From an uncultured Bacilli bacterium (GTDB lineage Bacteria; Bacillota_I; Bacilli_A; RF39; UBA660): DNA of 21,965 nt. The notes under the pieces were generated by a model. That model saw nothing but the letters and a program-made list of their open reading frames with translations, made no database searches and was not told where the DNA came from. The DNA is taken from positions 1 through 21,965 of the forward strand of contig CANRGI010000004.1 of the NCBI GenBank assembly GCA_947630095.1. Direction: 5' to 3'. Both the position numbers and the translations under genes were made by a program. Position 1 is the stretch's first letter. Every line of letters begins with the position of its first letter. Shown piece by piece: positions 7,119 to 14,839 of this stretch.

Positions 7119-7742
7119 TATATATTTCTTTATTTTATCTACACTTGGTGCAGAGTAAATATTATATTTTATTAAATATGAATTATTAGGCACTAATGAA
7201 TATGCACCTGAAACTTTAAAACCTTCTACTGCATCATAGATAAGAGGTAAACCTACAAAATATTCTTCATTAAATTCACTAACTAAATAATTTTTATATT
7301 CTTTTGTATTAATATCTATTATAGTAAGTAAACAGTCCTTTTTTAGATTACTACTATTTACTTTCTTTAAATAATTTTGAAATTCATAATAGTCCTCGTC
7401 CATCATATTTTCAAAATCTAACTTTAAAAAACTTCTATAAAGTTTTAACATATCTATATTACTTAAAGGTTCAGGAGATGCTTCTAATATGTTTTCACGA
7501 GGCAAGACCACTAAACTTCCATTACTTGCTGAAGGTGCTTTTAAAAAGGGATTATTAACTTTAAATAATATATTATGGTTATAATTATTAGAATATTTTA
7601 AAGTCACTGCTAAGCAATTTTCGTCAGATATATCGTCTAATACTACATATGCCCTGTAGTGTTTAAAGTCTGATAATACATCTCCTTTTTCTGCTTTTTT
7701 ATTTGCTATTACTATATGCCTTTTTAAAATTTCGTATTTCAT
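7110..7742 (-). CDS. Hypothetical protein in the secE-nusG unit
   Basis: A 210-residue protein that I do not recognise. It is predicted soluble, with no signal peptide or membrane segment. The N-terminal half is rich in strands (KKAEKGDVL, YRAYVVLDD, CLAVTLKYSN). The middle is a charged helix (about 95-130), and the C-terminal half again shows strands (CLLTIIDINTKEYKNYL, EYFVGLPLIY). The opening GDVL...YRAYVVLDD faintly recalls the small barrel of the MazF/PemK type, but the family residues are not clear, so I do not assign it. The ATG at 7742 follows AAGGAGA. It lies 20 bases after nusG with no promoter between, so it is cotranscribed with secE and nusG. It ends at a terminator. Confidence 0.78.
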   Translation of the reverse strand: MKYEILKRHIVIANKKAEKGDVLSDFKHYRAYVVLDDISDENCLAVTLKYSNNYNHNILFKVNNPFLKAPSASNGSLVVLPRENILEASPEPLSNIDMLKLYRSFLKLDFENMMDEDYYEFQNYLKKVNSSNLKKDCLLTIIDINTKEYKNYLVSEFNEEYFVGLPLIYDAVEGFKVSGAYSLVPNNSYLIKYNIYSAPSVDKIKKYIRG

Positions 7743-7762
7743 GTTTTCTCCTTACTTTATAA

Positions 7763-8302
7763 TTAATTTTTGCTTATTTGAACTATATCTACTTCTACTG
7801 GAGTTTCTTGACCAAATAAATCTATTAGTACATTAAGTTTTTGATTTTCTAAATCAACTGTTTGAACTTTTCCGTACATACCTTTAAATGGACCATCTAT
7901 AATAGTTACAGAGTCTCCTTCGTGTAAATCTGTTTCAATATCTATTCTGCTCATACCTTGATTAGCAAGTATTCTATCTATTTCTTGTGGTAATAATGGT
8001 GTCGGTTTAGCTCCTTTTCCACTTGAACCAATAAACCCAGTTACTCCTGGAGTATTTCTTACTACATACCAAGCTTCATCACTCATAATCATTTCTACAA
8101 GAACATATCCTGGAAATAACTTTTTAACTTTTTCTTTTTTTACTCCATCTTTTATTTCAACTTCTTTTGCTTCTGGAACTATTACTCTAAAGATATTATT
8201 TCCCATATCCATAGACTCAGTACGCATCAAAAGATTTTCTCTAACTTTACTTTCGTGACCTGAATAGGTATTAACTACATACCATAGTTTCTCGTTTTCC
8301 AT
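7763..8302 (-). CDS. nusG: Transcription elongation/termination factor NusG
   Basis: NusG, 179 residues, normal length. It binds RNA polymerase through its N-terminal NGN domain (WYVVNTYSGHESKV at 7-20, the segment FPGYVLVEM, and the RNTPGVTGFIG region). It links polymerase to Rho, ribosomes or pausing through the C-terminal KOW domain (EGDSVTIIDGPFKGMYGKVQ, about 129-148). The ATG shares its A with the secE stop (TAATG), and AAAGGAG lies within secE. The secE-nusG pair is conserved throughout bacteria. The usual next gene, rplK, is displaced by three unrelated genes. Confidence 0.98.
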   Translation of the reverse strand: MENEKLWYVVNTYSGHESKVRENLLMRTESMDMGNNIFRVIVPEAKEVEIKDGVKKEKVKKLFPGYVLVEMIMSDEAWYVVRNTPGVTGFIGSSGKGAKPTPLLPQEIDRILANQGMSRIDIETDLHEGDSVTIIDGPFKGMYGKVQTVDLENQKLNVLIDLFGQETPVEVDIVQISKN

Positions 8303-8478
8303 TATAATGCTCCTTTCAAGAATGTAAATATTACATCAAGTACATAAAAGAAAATACCAAAGAATACCATCATACATAAAACTACTCCAGAATAATTTAA
8401 CATATCTTTACCACTTGGCCAACGAACCATTTTAATTTCGCTTTTAACTCCTTTAAAAAATGATTTTATTTTTTTCAT
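8302..8478 (-). CDS. secE: Preprotein translocase subunit SecE
   Basis: Small essential subunit of the SecYEG channel, 58 residues, the short single-span form typical of Bacillota. An amphipathic N-terminal helix contains the conserved VKSEIKMVRWPSGKDML, followed by one membrane segment (about 31-53, VVLCMMVFFGIFFYVLDVIF). An upstream in-frame ATG at 8490 overlaps the ribosome binding site GGAGG. The ATG at 8478 has correct spacing and gives the family start KKIKSFF, so it is chosen. It overlaps nusG by one base. No rpmG (L33) precedes it, although many Bacillota have it there. Confidence 0.96.
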   Translation of the reverse strand: MKKIKSFFKGVKSEIKMVRWPSGKDMLNYSGVVLCMMVFFGIFFYVLDVIFTFLKGAL

Positions 8479-8521
8479 AAGTACCTCCATAAAAAAAACA
8501 CTTTTCTGTGTCAGTAATTAA

Positions 8522-8550
8522 ACTATATCACATTATATGGTATAAATCAA
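8522..8550 (-). promoter_or_regulatory. Promoter for secE-nusG (TTGATT-17-TATAGT)
   Basis: TTGATT (8545-8550), a 17-base spacer and TATAGT (8522-8527), preceded by TGA as an extended -10. Transcription would begin near 8515, giving a leader of about 37 bases. The leader holds a small hairpin ACAC/GTGT (8498-8511) and eight T. Confidence 0.75.
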
Positions 8551-8559
8551 GAAAAATGT

Positions 8560-9558
8560 TTATAAAATTTTATTAATTTCTTTAACAATATTTTCTCCGT
8601 GTACTTTTAGTTTTATCGGTGTAAGTATTTTTGATTTTTCTAATTCTTCTATAGTTTTAGGTCTTTTTTCAACTAATTTTTCAAGTTCTTCATTAGTAAA
8701 AATATAATAAGCAGGTAAATTCATTTCAGATGCTCTGGTTTTTCTTAAGTTAATTAGCCTTTCTTTTAAATTATCATTACTTATATTATTAAAATATTTT
8801 TCTTTATAGAAATCATAATAATTTATTTCTTCTTTTGAAGATATATCAATATAAAATTGGGCGATTTGTTCCATACTTTTTTTATTTTCAAGATATTCGT
8901 CTTTATCTCTAGTGGTTAAATCATATTCGATTTGTCTTACTAAACCATCTGCTTTTAATATTTTATATTTTATGTCTTTTGGTGCTTTAGAGGTATTTAA
9001 GACAGTTTCTTTATTTGTAATTACTACTAAAACTCTTCTATAAAAATCAAAATTTTTAGACGCTAATAATTTCTTTATTGGGGAAGATTTACTCTCCCAT
9101 ATTTTTCTTATTACTTCCCTTTGAGCTTCTACTTGTCTTAACGGAGAATATATGCCCTTTTGTATTTTTCTATTATTAGCAATAAGTTCTTTTACAAAGT
9201 CTCCTTTTTCTGTTACTATAATTTTTCCAGACAAGTTTTTACATTCAATAAAATAAGTATAAAGAGAGGTTATAACTATAAAATCAATTTGAGCATATAA
9301 GTCTTCATATCTAACTTTTATATCTTTTAATACATACATCCCTATATGAGATTTTTTTAATTGATAAGATATTTCTTTTTCTCCTTCTAAACCTTTTTTT
9401 ACTATGCTTAGTTCTTTTAAAAAATCTTCATTATTAGTCTTAAATTCTTCATTTAATTTTTTTAGGGCATCATATTTACTTTGTAAGTCACTACTTTCTT
9501 TATAAAAAATTGTATCTTTTAATCTAAAAGCATCTATCGCATTATCTATTAATTTCAC
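8560..9558 (-). CDS. NERD-HRDC domain protein
   Basis: A soluble 332-residue protein with two recognisable domains. An N-terminal helical, coiled-coil-like stretch (about 15-55) leads into a NERD domain (nuclease-related domain, about 57-150). This has GEKEISYQL, AQIDFIVI with D92 and YFIECKNLSG with E105 and K107, the pattern D...ExK of the PD-(D/E)XK nuclease fold. The C-terminus (about 264-332) fits an HRDC domain, the nucleic-acid-binding module of RecQ helicases (LKERLINLRKTRASEMNLPAY, then KRPKTIEEL). The DNA role is inferred from the domains, and catalytic activity is unproven for NERD proteins. Start: GTG at 9558 after AGGTGA. It stands alone between two operons with its own -10. Confidence 0.85.
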   Translation of the reverse strand: MKLIDNAIDAFRLKDTIFYKESSDLQSKYDALKKLNEEFKTNNEDFLKELSIVKKGLEGEKEISYQLKKSHIGMYVLKDIKVRYEDLYAQIDFIVITSLYTYFIECKNLSGKIIVTEKGDFVKELIANNRKIQKGIYSPLRQVEAQREVIRKIWESKSSPIKKLLASKNFDFYRRVLVVITNKETVLNTSKAPKDIKYKILKADGLVRQIEYDLTTRDKDEYLENKKSMEQIAQFYIDISSKEEINYYDFYKEKYFNNISNDNLKERLINLRKTRASEMNLPAYYIFTNEELEKLVEKRPKTIEELEKSKILTPIKLKVHGENIVKEINKIL

Positions 9559-9575
9559 TTTATCACCTATTTATC

Positions 9576-9584
9576 ATTATATCA
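9576..9584 (-). promoter_or_regulatory. Extended -10 for the NERD-HRDC gene
   Basis: TGATATAAT on the minus strand is a full TG-N-TATAAT extended -10, about 18 bases upstream of the GTG start. No good -35 lies 16-18 bases upstream, which an extended -10 can tolerate. Confidence 0.5.
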
Positions 9585-9614
9585 TATATATTAATATTTT
9601 TATTAGAATAAAAT

Positions 9615-9639
9615 AAAAAAGAACATTAAATTCTTTTTT
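9615..9639 (-). terminator. Terminator of the surface-modification operon
   Basis: AAAAAAGAA (9631-9639) pairs with TTCTTTTTT (9615-9623) across a seven-base loop, followed by ATTTTATT. The 5' arm overlaps the stop codon of the 172-residue gene. The stem is AT-rich, but the arms are perfect. Confidence 0.65.
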
Positions 9640-10156
9640 AGTCAGTAACATACTTATATTCAATACTTGTAATAGTATCATTTTCTACTATAAATTCAAT
9701 ACTTGTTTTACCTTTTTTATAAGTATATAAATTATCATTCTTTTCATAATTAGTTCCATAAGTAGAAGTCATTTTTTCTAAGTCATCTCCTAGTGAAACA
9801 TTTTCTGTAGTAGTTATATTAGGGTCTAAAAAGTATACTGATAATATTTTTTCTTTACCATTATCTTCAAATGTATTTATTTCATAATATTCATAAGTAT
9901 AAGTTTTATCTAAACCTTCAAATGCACAACTGGGGATTTCTGAATATTCTAGTTCTGTTCCATATTTTTCTCTTGAAAATTCACTACCTAATTTGATTTC
10001 TAAATTATTTATCTTTAATACGTATTCACTATTAGAATTATCTTTTTCTTCTTCCTTTTTAGGGTTACTTTCTCCTTTAAAACCTACTGCCACTTCAATT
10101 GCGCCTATAGATACTACTAATAGTAGTAAAATGCTTATTATTATTTTTTTATTCAT
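9638..10156 (-). CDS. Small secreted or membrane-anchored protein, possibly BamE-like fold
   Basis: A 172-residue protein with an N-terminal hydrophobic segment (about 4-25, IIISILLLLVVSIGAIEVAVG) after two Lys, so it is exported or anchored outside. No lipobox Cys is present. A short Lys/Glu-rich linker (31-43) precedes a folded part with VLKINNLEIKLGSEF and, near the C-terminus, SLGDDLEKMTSTYG followed by YTYKKGKTSIEFI and TITSIEYKYV. That last arrangement (a helix after LGD, then a three-strand sheet) resembles BamE/SmpA-type folds, but this is a pattern-level guess. It is last gene of a four-gene operon, two bases after the SGNH gene, so it likely serves the same surface process. Function is otherwise unknown. 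Confidence 0.75.
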   Translation of the reverse strand: MNKKIIISILLLLVVSIGAIEVAVGFKGESNPKKEEEKDNSNSEYVLKINNLEIKLGSEFSREKYGTELEYSEIPSCAFEGLDKTYTYEYYEINTFEDNGKEKILSVYFLDPNITTTENVSLGDDLEKMTSTYGTNYEKNDNLYTYKKGKTSIEFIVENDTITSIEYKYVTD

Positions 10157-10158
10157 TA

Positions 10159-11166
10159 TTAATCACTCTCCAATGCTTTTTTATATTCTATTAATTTTTT
10201 ATTATATATTTCACTTATCTTAGCGTCGCTTCTATAATCAGTTAAGTTATAATTTTTCTTTAATAATTCTCCAAAATATTTAGATAGTTTTTTTGCCCCA
10301 TAGTAATTTAAATGTAAGCCTCCATCATAAGTATCAGTTTCGTAGTCTATTCCTATGGAGTCCGCTATTGATTTTAAATTGTAGTAATCTATATTATAAG
10401 TACTCGCGTATTCTTTTATTTGGGTTTCGTATTCGTCATACCAATATGGATATAAACTAGGTGCTTTTATTAGGACTAATCTTATTCCTTTTTCTTCTAG
10501 TAAAGTTCTTATTTTATCTAAATATTCATAATCTATATCTTGAAATTCATAAGTAGGCAGTCTTCTTTCTTTAGGAAAAGATGTATATGGTTTTATATTT
10601 TTATTTATTAAAAAGCCATTATAAGTTGTTTTCTTTGTCCTAAATAAATACTCAAAATCTTCTTTAGTTAATTCTGTAATTCTACTATGGTATCTCATTA
10701 TAGGTAATACATAAGATAAAAAGTTTTCTTCTTCTGTTTTTGAAGCATTTATTAAGTCTATTTTTTCTTTACTCCATTTCATATTATCTATCATTAATCT
10801 ATTATATGCTTCACTTACTGGTTTAGAGTATCTCATTGAATTTACATTAAATACTACTACTTCTGGTGTTTCATATTTAAGTGTTTCTTTTAACAAATAA
10901 TATGATTGCCAGATTAATTGTTGACTATTACCTCTTACATAACTAGTAATTCCTGATGTTTCGTACATTTCTAAAGGAGAAAAGTTTGCATATACTTCAC
11001 AGTCTCCTATAAATATGACATCGTGTACCATATCTTCTTTATAAAAGGCATTTGTCATACTTCCTTCTACTAAATCAGTCATGTATTTAGGTTTTAGAAG
11101 AATATTTAGTAGTATAAATATAATAGTAAAAAATGTTAATGTTAAAATTACTTTTAAATATTTCAT
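10159..11166 (-). CDS. SGNH/DltD-AlgX-like membrane-anchored protein
   Basis: 335 residues with an N-terminal membrane anchor (about 4-24) and an extracellular SGNH-like domain. Block I reads FIGDCEVYANFSP, placing Cys56 where the catalytic Ser normally sits (GDS). The C-terminal block reads YDGGLHLNYYGAKKL, with D281 and H285 forming the D-x-x-x-H pair. A middle strand with the segment RLVLIKAPSLYPYW precedes it. Such proteins are the partners of MBOAT acyltransferases and complete the transfer of acyl groups to surface polymers outside the membrane (DltD, AlgX/AlgJ, PatB). It lies next to the MBOAT gene, 9 bases downstream, with AAGGAGGT before its ATG. Whether Cys makes it inactive or gives different chemistry is open. 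Confidence 0.82.
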   Translation of the reverse strand: MKYLKVILTLTFFTIIFILLNILLKPKYMTDLVEGSMTNAFYKEDMVHDVIFIGDCEVYANFSPLEMYETSGITSYVRGNSQQLIWQSYYLLKETLKYETPEVVVFNVNSMRYSKPVSEAYNRLMIDNMKWSKEKIDLINASKTEEENFLSYVLPIMRYHSRITELTKEDFEYLFRTKKTTYNGFLINKNIKPYTSFPKERRLPTYEFQDIDYEYLDKIRTLLEEKGIRLVLIKAPSLYPYWYDEYETQIKEYASTYNIDYYNLKSIADSIGIDYETDTYDGGLHLNYYGAKKLSKYFGELLKKNYNLTDYRSDAKISEIYNKKLIEYKKALESD

Positions 11167-11175
11167 AAAACCTCC

Positions 11176-12441
11176 TTAAAATTTTGAATATATAAATTCA
11201 CTATGATTAAAACCTATGCCATATACACCAAGAGTGAAAACTAATATTACAGTTATACATAGAAGTGATGTTTTTAATACTGGTGAAAGATTTGAAATCT
11301 TATTATTTATTTTTTCTTGTTTTAAATCATATATAGTAAGTATAAGAATAGATAATATTAAAACTACTATATTAAATAAAGTTAAATTTATTTCAGTTAA
11401 GTTTTTAAATAAAGTTATATAATTAAAATGAGTAAATATACTTAATATCATTTTTAATGGCTCTATAAAGGAAGTATTCCATATAAAGAAAGACCATAAA
11501 AGTGAAGTTAATATAAATGTTATAAATATATTTATGTATTTATTTTTGGTTTTAAATAAATTACCTGTACAAACTAATATACCGTGGAATAAACCCCATA
11601 AAATATAAGTTGTTCCGTGCCAGAAACCTGATACTAGGAAAGTTATAATAATATTAATTTTATTTCTTATTTTACTAACTCGATTACCACCAAGAGGGAT
11701 ATAAACATAATCTTTTAAGAAACTAGAAAGGGCTATATGCCACCTACCCCAAAATTCTTTTATTGTTTCAGATATATAAGGAACATTAAAGTTTTCTTTT
11801 AATTTAATACCAAATATATTAGATACGCCTATTACCATATCTATGCCACCACTAAAGTCAGAATACAATTCTATACTATAAAGAATACAAGCAAGAAGAG
11901 CGTAGGCACCTACTAAATTATTAGAAGTGATACTAGATATTACAAGGGAAATCCTTGACGCGATTAAGTATTTTTTAAAGAAACCCCAAGAAATTCTAAG
12001 TAAACCTTTATATGTATTAGTAATATCAAATTTCTTTTTAGTAAACATAGTTTTAGAAACATCTTTATATCTACTAATTGGACCTATAAATATATAAGGT
12101 AAATAGAAAACGTAAAGTAAATAATTTAGTATGTTTTTTTCACTTTTTGTTTCATTTTTATATACATCAACAATATAAGATATTACAGATAAAGTATAAT
12201 AAGATAGACCTATTGGGACTAATATATTAAATTTATTAACTAAATAAGTAAATCTAAAGAATATTAATGGTAGTAAATTTAGTATTATTATAAATATAAG
12301 TAATGGTTTATTTTTATGTTTTTCTAAATATTTACCAGTGAAATAAGTTGAAATGGCACTTAATGAAATAAATATTAAACTATTTAGGCCAAATGTCGTT
12401 ATTACGATAATGCTTAATAATAATAAAAGTATATTTAACAT
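11176..12441 (-). CDS. MBOAT family O-acyltransferase (AlgI/DltB-like)
   Basis: Polytopic membrane protein of 421 residues with about ten hydrophobic segments. Such proteins pass an acyl group from a cytoplasmic donor across the membrane to a surface acceptor. Family signatures: VPIGLSYYTLSVISYIVDVY (75-94), the segment YSDFSGGIDMVIG (193-205), EFWGRWHIALSSFLKDYVYIPLGGNR (residues 229-254, with H235), the invariant GFWHG with H275, LWGLFHG, and the C-terminal FIYSKF, like the FIYFQF end of AlgI/DltB. A longer in-frame TTG start at 12471 would overlap the upstream gene. The ATG at 12441, preceded by AAGGGGG, is preferred. No dltA or dltC lies nearby, so the substrate is probably not D-alanyl-teichoic acid but another acyl ester. 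Confidence 0.93.
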   Translation of the reverse strand: MLNILLLLLSIIVITTFGLNSLIFISLSAISTYFTGKYLEKHKNKPLLIFIIILNLLPLIFFRFTYLVNKFNILVPIGLSYYTLSVISYIVDVYKNETKSEKNILNYLLYVFYLPYIFIGPISRYKDVSKTMFTKKKFDITNTYKGLLRISWGFFKKYLIASRISLVISSITSNNLVGAYALLACILYSIELYSDFSGGIDMVIGVSNIFGIKLKENFNVPYISETIKEFWGRWHIALSSFLKDYVYIPLGGNRVSKIRNKINIIITFLVSGFWHGTTYILWGLFHGILVCTGNLFKTKNKYINIFITFILTSLLWSFFIWNTSFIEPLKMILSIFTHFNYITLFKNLTEINLTLFNIVVLILSILILTIYDLKQEKINNKISNLSPVLKTSLLCITVILVFTLGVYGIGFNHSEFIYSKF

Positions 12442-12452
12442 AATTACCCCCT

Positions 12453-14390
12453 TTAATTTGATGCTGGCCAAGCAGATCTATCCCAGTCTCTACCACTTAA
12501 AGTTGAATATCTTTGTGCATCGTTCATTAAGCCTGGTATTTTTTGATGGGTTGGACCTGGAGTTGAGTCTATATGGTACCAAGAACCATTTACTTTAATT
12601 AAATTCCAATAATGTGTTTTATTTGTTACCCATATTAATTGGTTTTCTATTCCCTTTTCGTCAAGTAATGCTTTTAGACACATCGCGTGAACATAACAGT
12701 TTCCGTTTTTATTTACTAAGCCATAGTATAGAGGGTCATTTCCACCATCATTATGACTATAAGTTATTTTATTTTTGCAATAGTTTTTAAGGGCTAGTGG
12801 GTCACTACTTAAAGAAGAAGCAATACTTTTAACTAAAGCAGTTACATCAGTAGAGTCATATCTAACTGTTATTTTTCTTTTTGATGTAGTTACATTTCCT
12901 AATGGGTCTTTTGCTGTGTAAGTTGCATAATAAGTTCCTGCTGCGCTTACATTAACTTTACTAGAGTCAACTGAATACTCAACTGGACCATATTTAGCAT
13001 CATAAGCACTTACTCCAGTGTAGTAGTCTATCTTTCCATTTTTTCCTATAGTTATATTAGTTAAGCCTGAAATTAAAGGGCCTTCTGTATCTGCTATAAT
13101 GTTTAGATTAGTAGTTTGTGTTACATCATTACCATTTACATCTGTCGCTTTTATAGATACTTCCTGTGTACCTACTTCCCCATATTTGATTTCAGTTAAA
13201 ATTTCAGTTTTAACATCACCACTTAAATCACTTACTGACGCAATAAAGGAATTAATATCAACACTAGTCGCGTCATTATAAATAGTAACTTCTTTTAGTT
13301 CTAAATTAGGTGCAGTAGTATCTATTACTTTAATTAAGGAATTAAAACTAACTCCATCTTTAGTAGCAGTTATAGAATACTCTCCTATTTGGTTATAATT
13401 TACTTTAGATAGTTCTTCGTCAGTTAGATAATTACTATCAAGAGAAGGGTTAAGTAAAAGCATTTCTTTAGTTAGTGGTGTACCTAGTTCAAGAGTTAAT
13501 TCACTTTTTAACCACTCTATATATAATTTACAATTTTTACTTGTTTTATTACCTGAAGCATCTGTTACTACTACTTTTACTTTATAAGTTTTAAATGTAT
13601 CTATAGTTATATCACTATCAACTGTTACTTCTACATCTTGTAAATCGTCTATTGTTTCTATAAAGTCATAAGGATTTATAACATAATCAATATATGAGTG
13701 TACGTCTTTAAATGTTACTTTAGGACTTTTAGTATCTACAATATTAAGTGTTACTGTTTCTTCTTCTCCATTATAAGATAAAGTAATTTTATATTTACCT
13801 AATTTATTTAAATCAATTAAAGATATATCTGTTATAAATTTACTATTTTTAGCATTGTTTTTATCTTTTAGGAAGTCTTCTATTTTTAAACTTTCAGTAC
13901 CTAGTTCAATATTTACATCTACGAATTTTTTTGTCAATGCTTTACAAATTAGTAATGAACCATAAACTAATTCAATTAATAAAACACAGACTAAAGATAC
14001 TATAATAAAATTTTTTATATCCTTTTCTTTCTTTATTACTATTTTATCTTTTACTTTATTATCTAATTCTTGTTCTTCTTTTTCTTTAGAATTATCTCTC
14101 ACATCTTCCATTATAACTTGTTTTTTCTTTACTGTCGTTTTAGGTTTTGAAGTTCTACTTTTTGTTACTTCCTTTGTTTTAGTGTTTTTTGGTTTATTTA
14201 CTTTAGTAATAACTTTTTCTTTTGGTTTTGTACTTACCTTTTTAGTTGTTTTTTTATTTACATTTATATTTTCTTTTTTATTATCTTTTATACTTTCTTT
14301 TTTAGGTCTTCCAACCTTTTTGGGTGTCACTTCTTTTTGTGAACTCGTATTAGTTATCTTCTTTTTAGTTTTTGCTTTTTTATCATTCAC
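12453..14390 (-). CDS. Membrane-anchored Ig-like / transglutaminase-like protein
   Basis: 645 residues in an unusual order. Residues 1-125 are a highly basic, Lys/Thr-rich cytoplasmic tail with an AT-hook-like KKVGRPKKES (24-33). One membrane segment follows (about 128-150). The extracellular part has about four Ig-like repeats of the DUF5011/Big type (about 155-510), with repeated features such as VVVTDASGNKTSK, SIKATDVNGNDVT and TYTAKDPLGNVTTSK. The C-terminus (about 515-645) is a transglutaminase-like domain with a plausible Cys-His-Asp triad: C565 in NGNCYVHAM, H593 in KTHYWNLI, D608 in WYHIDSTPG. Bacterial members are usually wall-associated proteases or peptide-bond enzymes. Start: GTG at 14390 after AAGGAAG. 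It is first gene of the surface operon. Confidence 0.88.
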   Translation of the reverse strand: MNDKKAKTKKKITNTSSQKEVTPKKVGRPKKESIKDNKKENINVNKKTTKKVSTKPKEKVITKVNKPKNTKTKEVTKSRTSKPKTTVKKKQVIMEDVRDNSKEKEEQELDNKVKDKIVIKKEKDIKNFIIVSLVCVLLIELVYGSLLICKALTKKFVDVNIELGTESLKIEDFLKDKNNAKNSKFITDISLIDLNKLGKYKITLSYNGEEETVTLNIVDTKSPKVTFKDVHSYIDYVINPYDFIETIDDLQDVEVTVDSDITIDTFKTYKVKVVVTDASGNKTSKNCKLYIEWLKSELTLELGTPLTKEMLLLNPSLDSNYLTDEELSKVNYNQIGEYSITATKDGVSFNSLIKVIDTTAPNLELKEVTIYNDATSVDINSFIASVSDLSGDVKTEILTEIKYGEVGTQEVSIKATDVNGNDVTQTTNLNIIADTEGPLISGLTNITIGKNGKIDYYTGVSAYDAKYGPVEYSVDSSKVNVSAAGTYYATYTAKDPLGNVTTSKRKITVRYDSTDVTALVKSIASSLSSDPLALKNYCKNKITYSHNDGGNDPLYYGLVNKNGNCYVHAMCLKALLDEKGIENQLIWVTNKTHYWNLIKVNGSWYHIDSTPGPTHQKIPGLMNDAQRYSTLSGRDWDRSAWPASN

Positions 14391-14422
14391 TATACTACAC
14401 TTCCTTATTATCTCTATTATTT

Positions 14423-14451
14423 ATTATAGACAAATAAGGAAAAAAAATCAA
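14423..14451 (-). promoter_or_regulatory. Promoter of the surface-modification operon (TTGATT-17-TATAAT)
   Basis: TTGATT (14446-14451), a 17-base spacer and a perfect TATAAT (14423-14428). It lies about 33 bases upstream of the GTG start of the transglutaminase-like gene. The 110 bases further upstream, back to yneF, are very AT-rich. They contain only a weak possible terminator (AGTAAA/TTTACT followed by eight T near 14540-14575). Confidence 0.82.
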
Positions 14452-14560
14452 TTAATTTGACAAAATTCGCAAAAAAAATATTTTTTATAAAATTTAGGTT
14501 ATATTATTCTTTTTAATACATATAATATTAGTTAAGAAGTTTTAAAAAAAACAAGTAAAA

Positions 14561-14773
14561 TTACTCATTAAATTTACTCATTTGTTTCATTAACTGATTT
14601 ACTTGTTTTTGATTAGGTGTTCTACCCATACCTCTCATAAGTGTTTTTATCATTTCTTCATTTATAGGTGGGTTTTTCTTTAATTCTTTTGTCATAAAGC
14701 GTCTTGCTAATAAGAAACCTAAAACTAAACCTATAATTATACCTATAACTAAATATAATATATCCATTAACAT
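14561..14773 (-). CDS. yneF: YneF/UPF0154 family small membrane protein
   Basis: A 70-residue single-span membrane protein. The N-terminal membrane segment (about 4-26, ILYLVIGIIIGLVLGFLLA) is followed by RRFM, the family signature KKNPPINEEMIKTLMRGMG (34-52) and PNQKQVNQLMKQM. This matches B. subtilis YneF in length and order. The function of the family is unknown. A longer reading from 14824 is possible, but AGGAGG lies 9 bases before the ATG at 14773, which gives the family length. In B. subtilis yneF lies next to yneE (sirA), as seems to be the case here. Confidence 0.93.
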   Translation of the reverse strand: MLMDILYLVIGIIIGLVLGFLLARRFMTKELKKNPPINEEMIKTLMRGMGRTPNQKQVNQLMKQMSKFNE

Positions 14774-14839
14774 AATTGTTTCCCTCCTATAAGTAATTAT
14801 ATAAAAAATACTAGAAAATAACAACTAATAATTTTTATA

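Noticed and set aside
8498..8511. ACAC/GTGT hairpin followed by eight T in the secE leader, as a terminator or attenuator
   Set aside because: The stem is only 4-5 bp and lies within the first bases after the predicted secE start. It may weakly terminate the NERD gene, but that cannot be supported.
8479..8560. Possible rpmG (L33) gene upstream of secE
   Set aside because: The interval is too short and holds a promoter. No L33-like frame is present there.
12442..12471. TTG start of the MBOAT gene at 12471
   Set aside because: It would overlap the upstream gene. AAGGGGG precedes the ATG at 12441, where the first membrane segment begins.
14540..14575. Weak terminator after yneF (AGTAAA/TTTACT followed by a T run)
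   Set aside because: The stem is all A/T with a long loop and overlaps coding sequence, so it is too weak to list as a feature.
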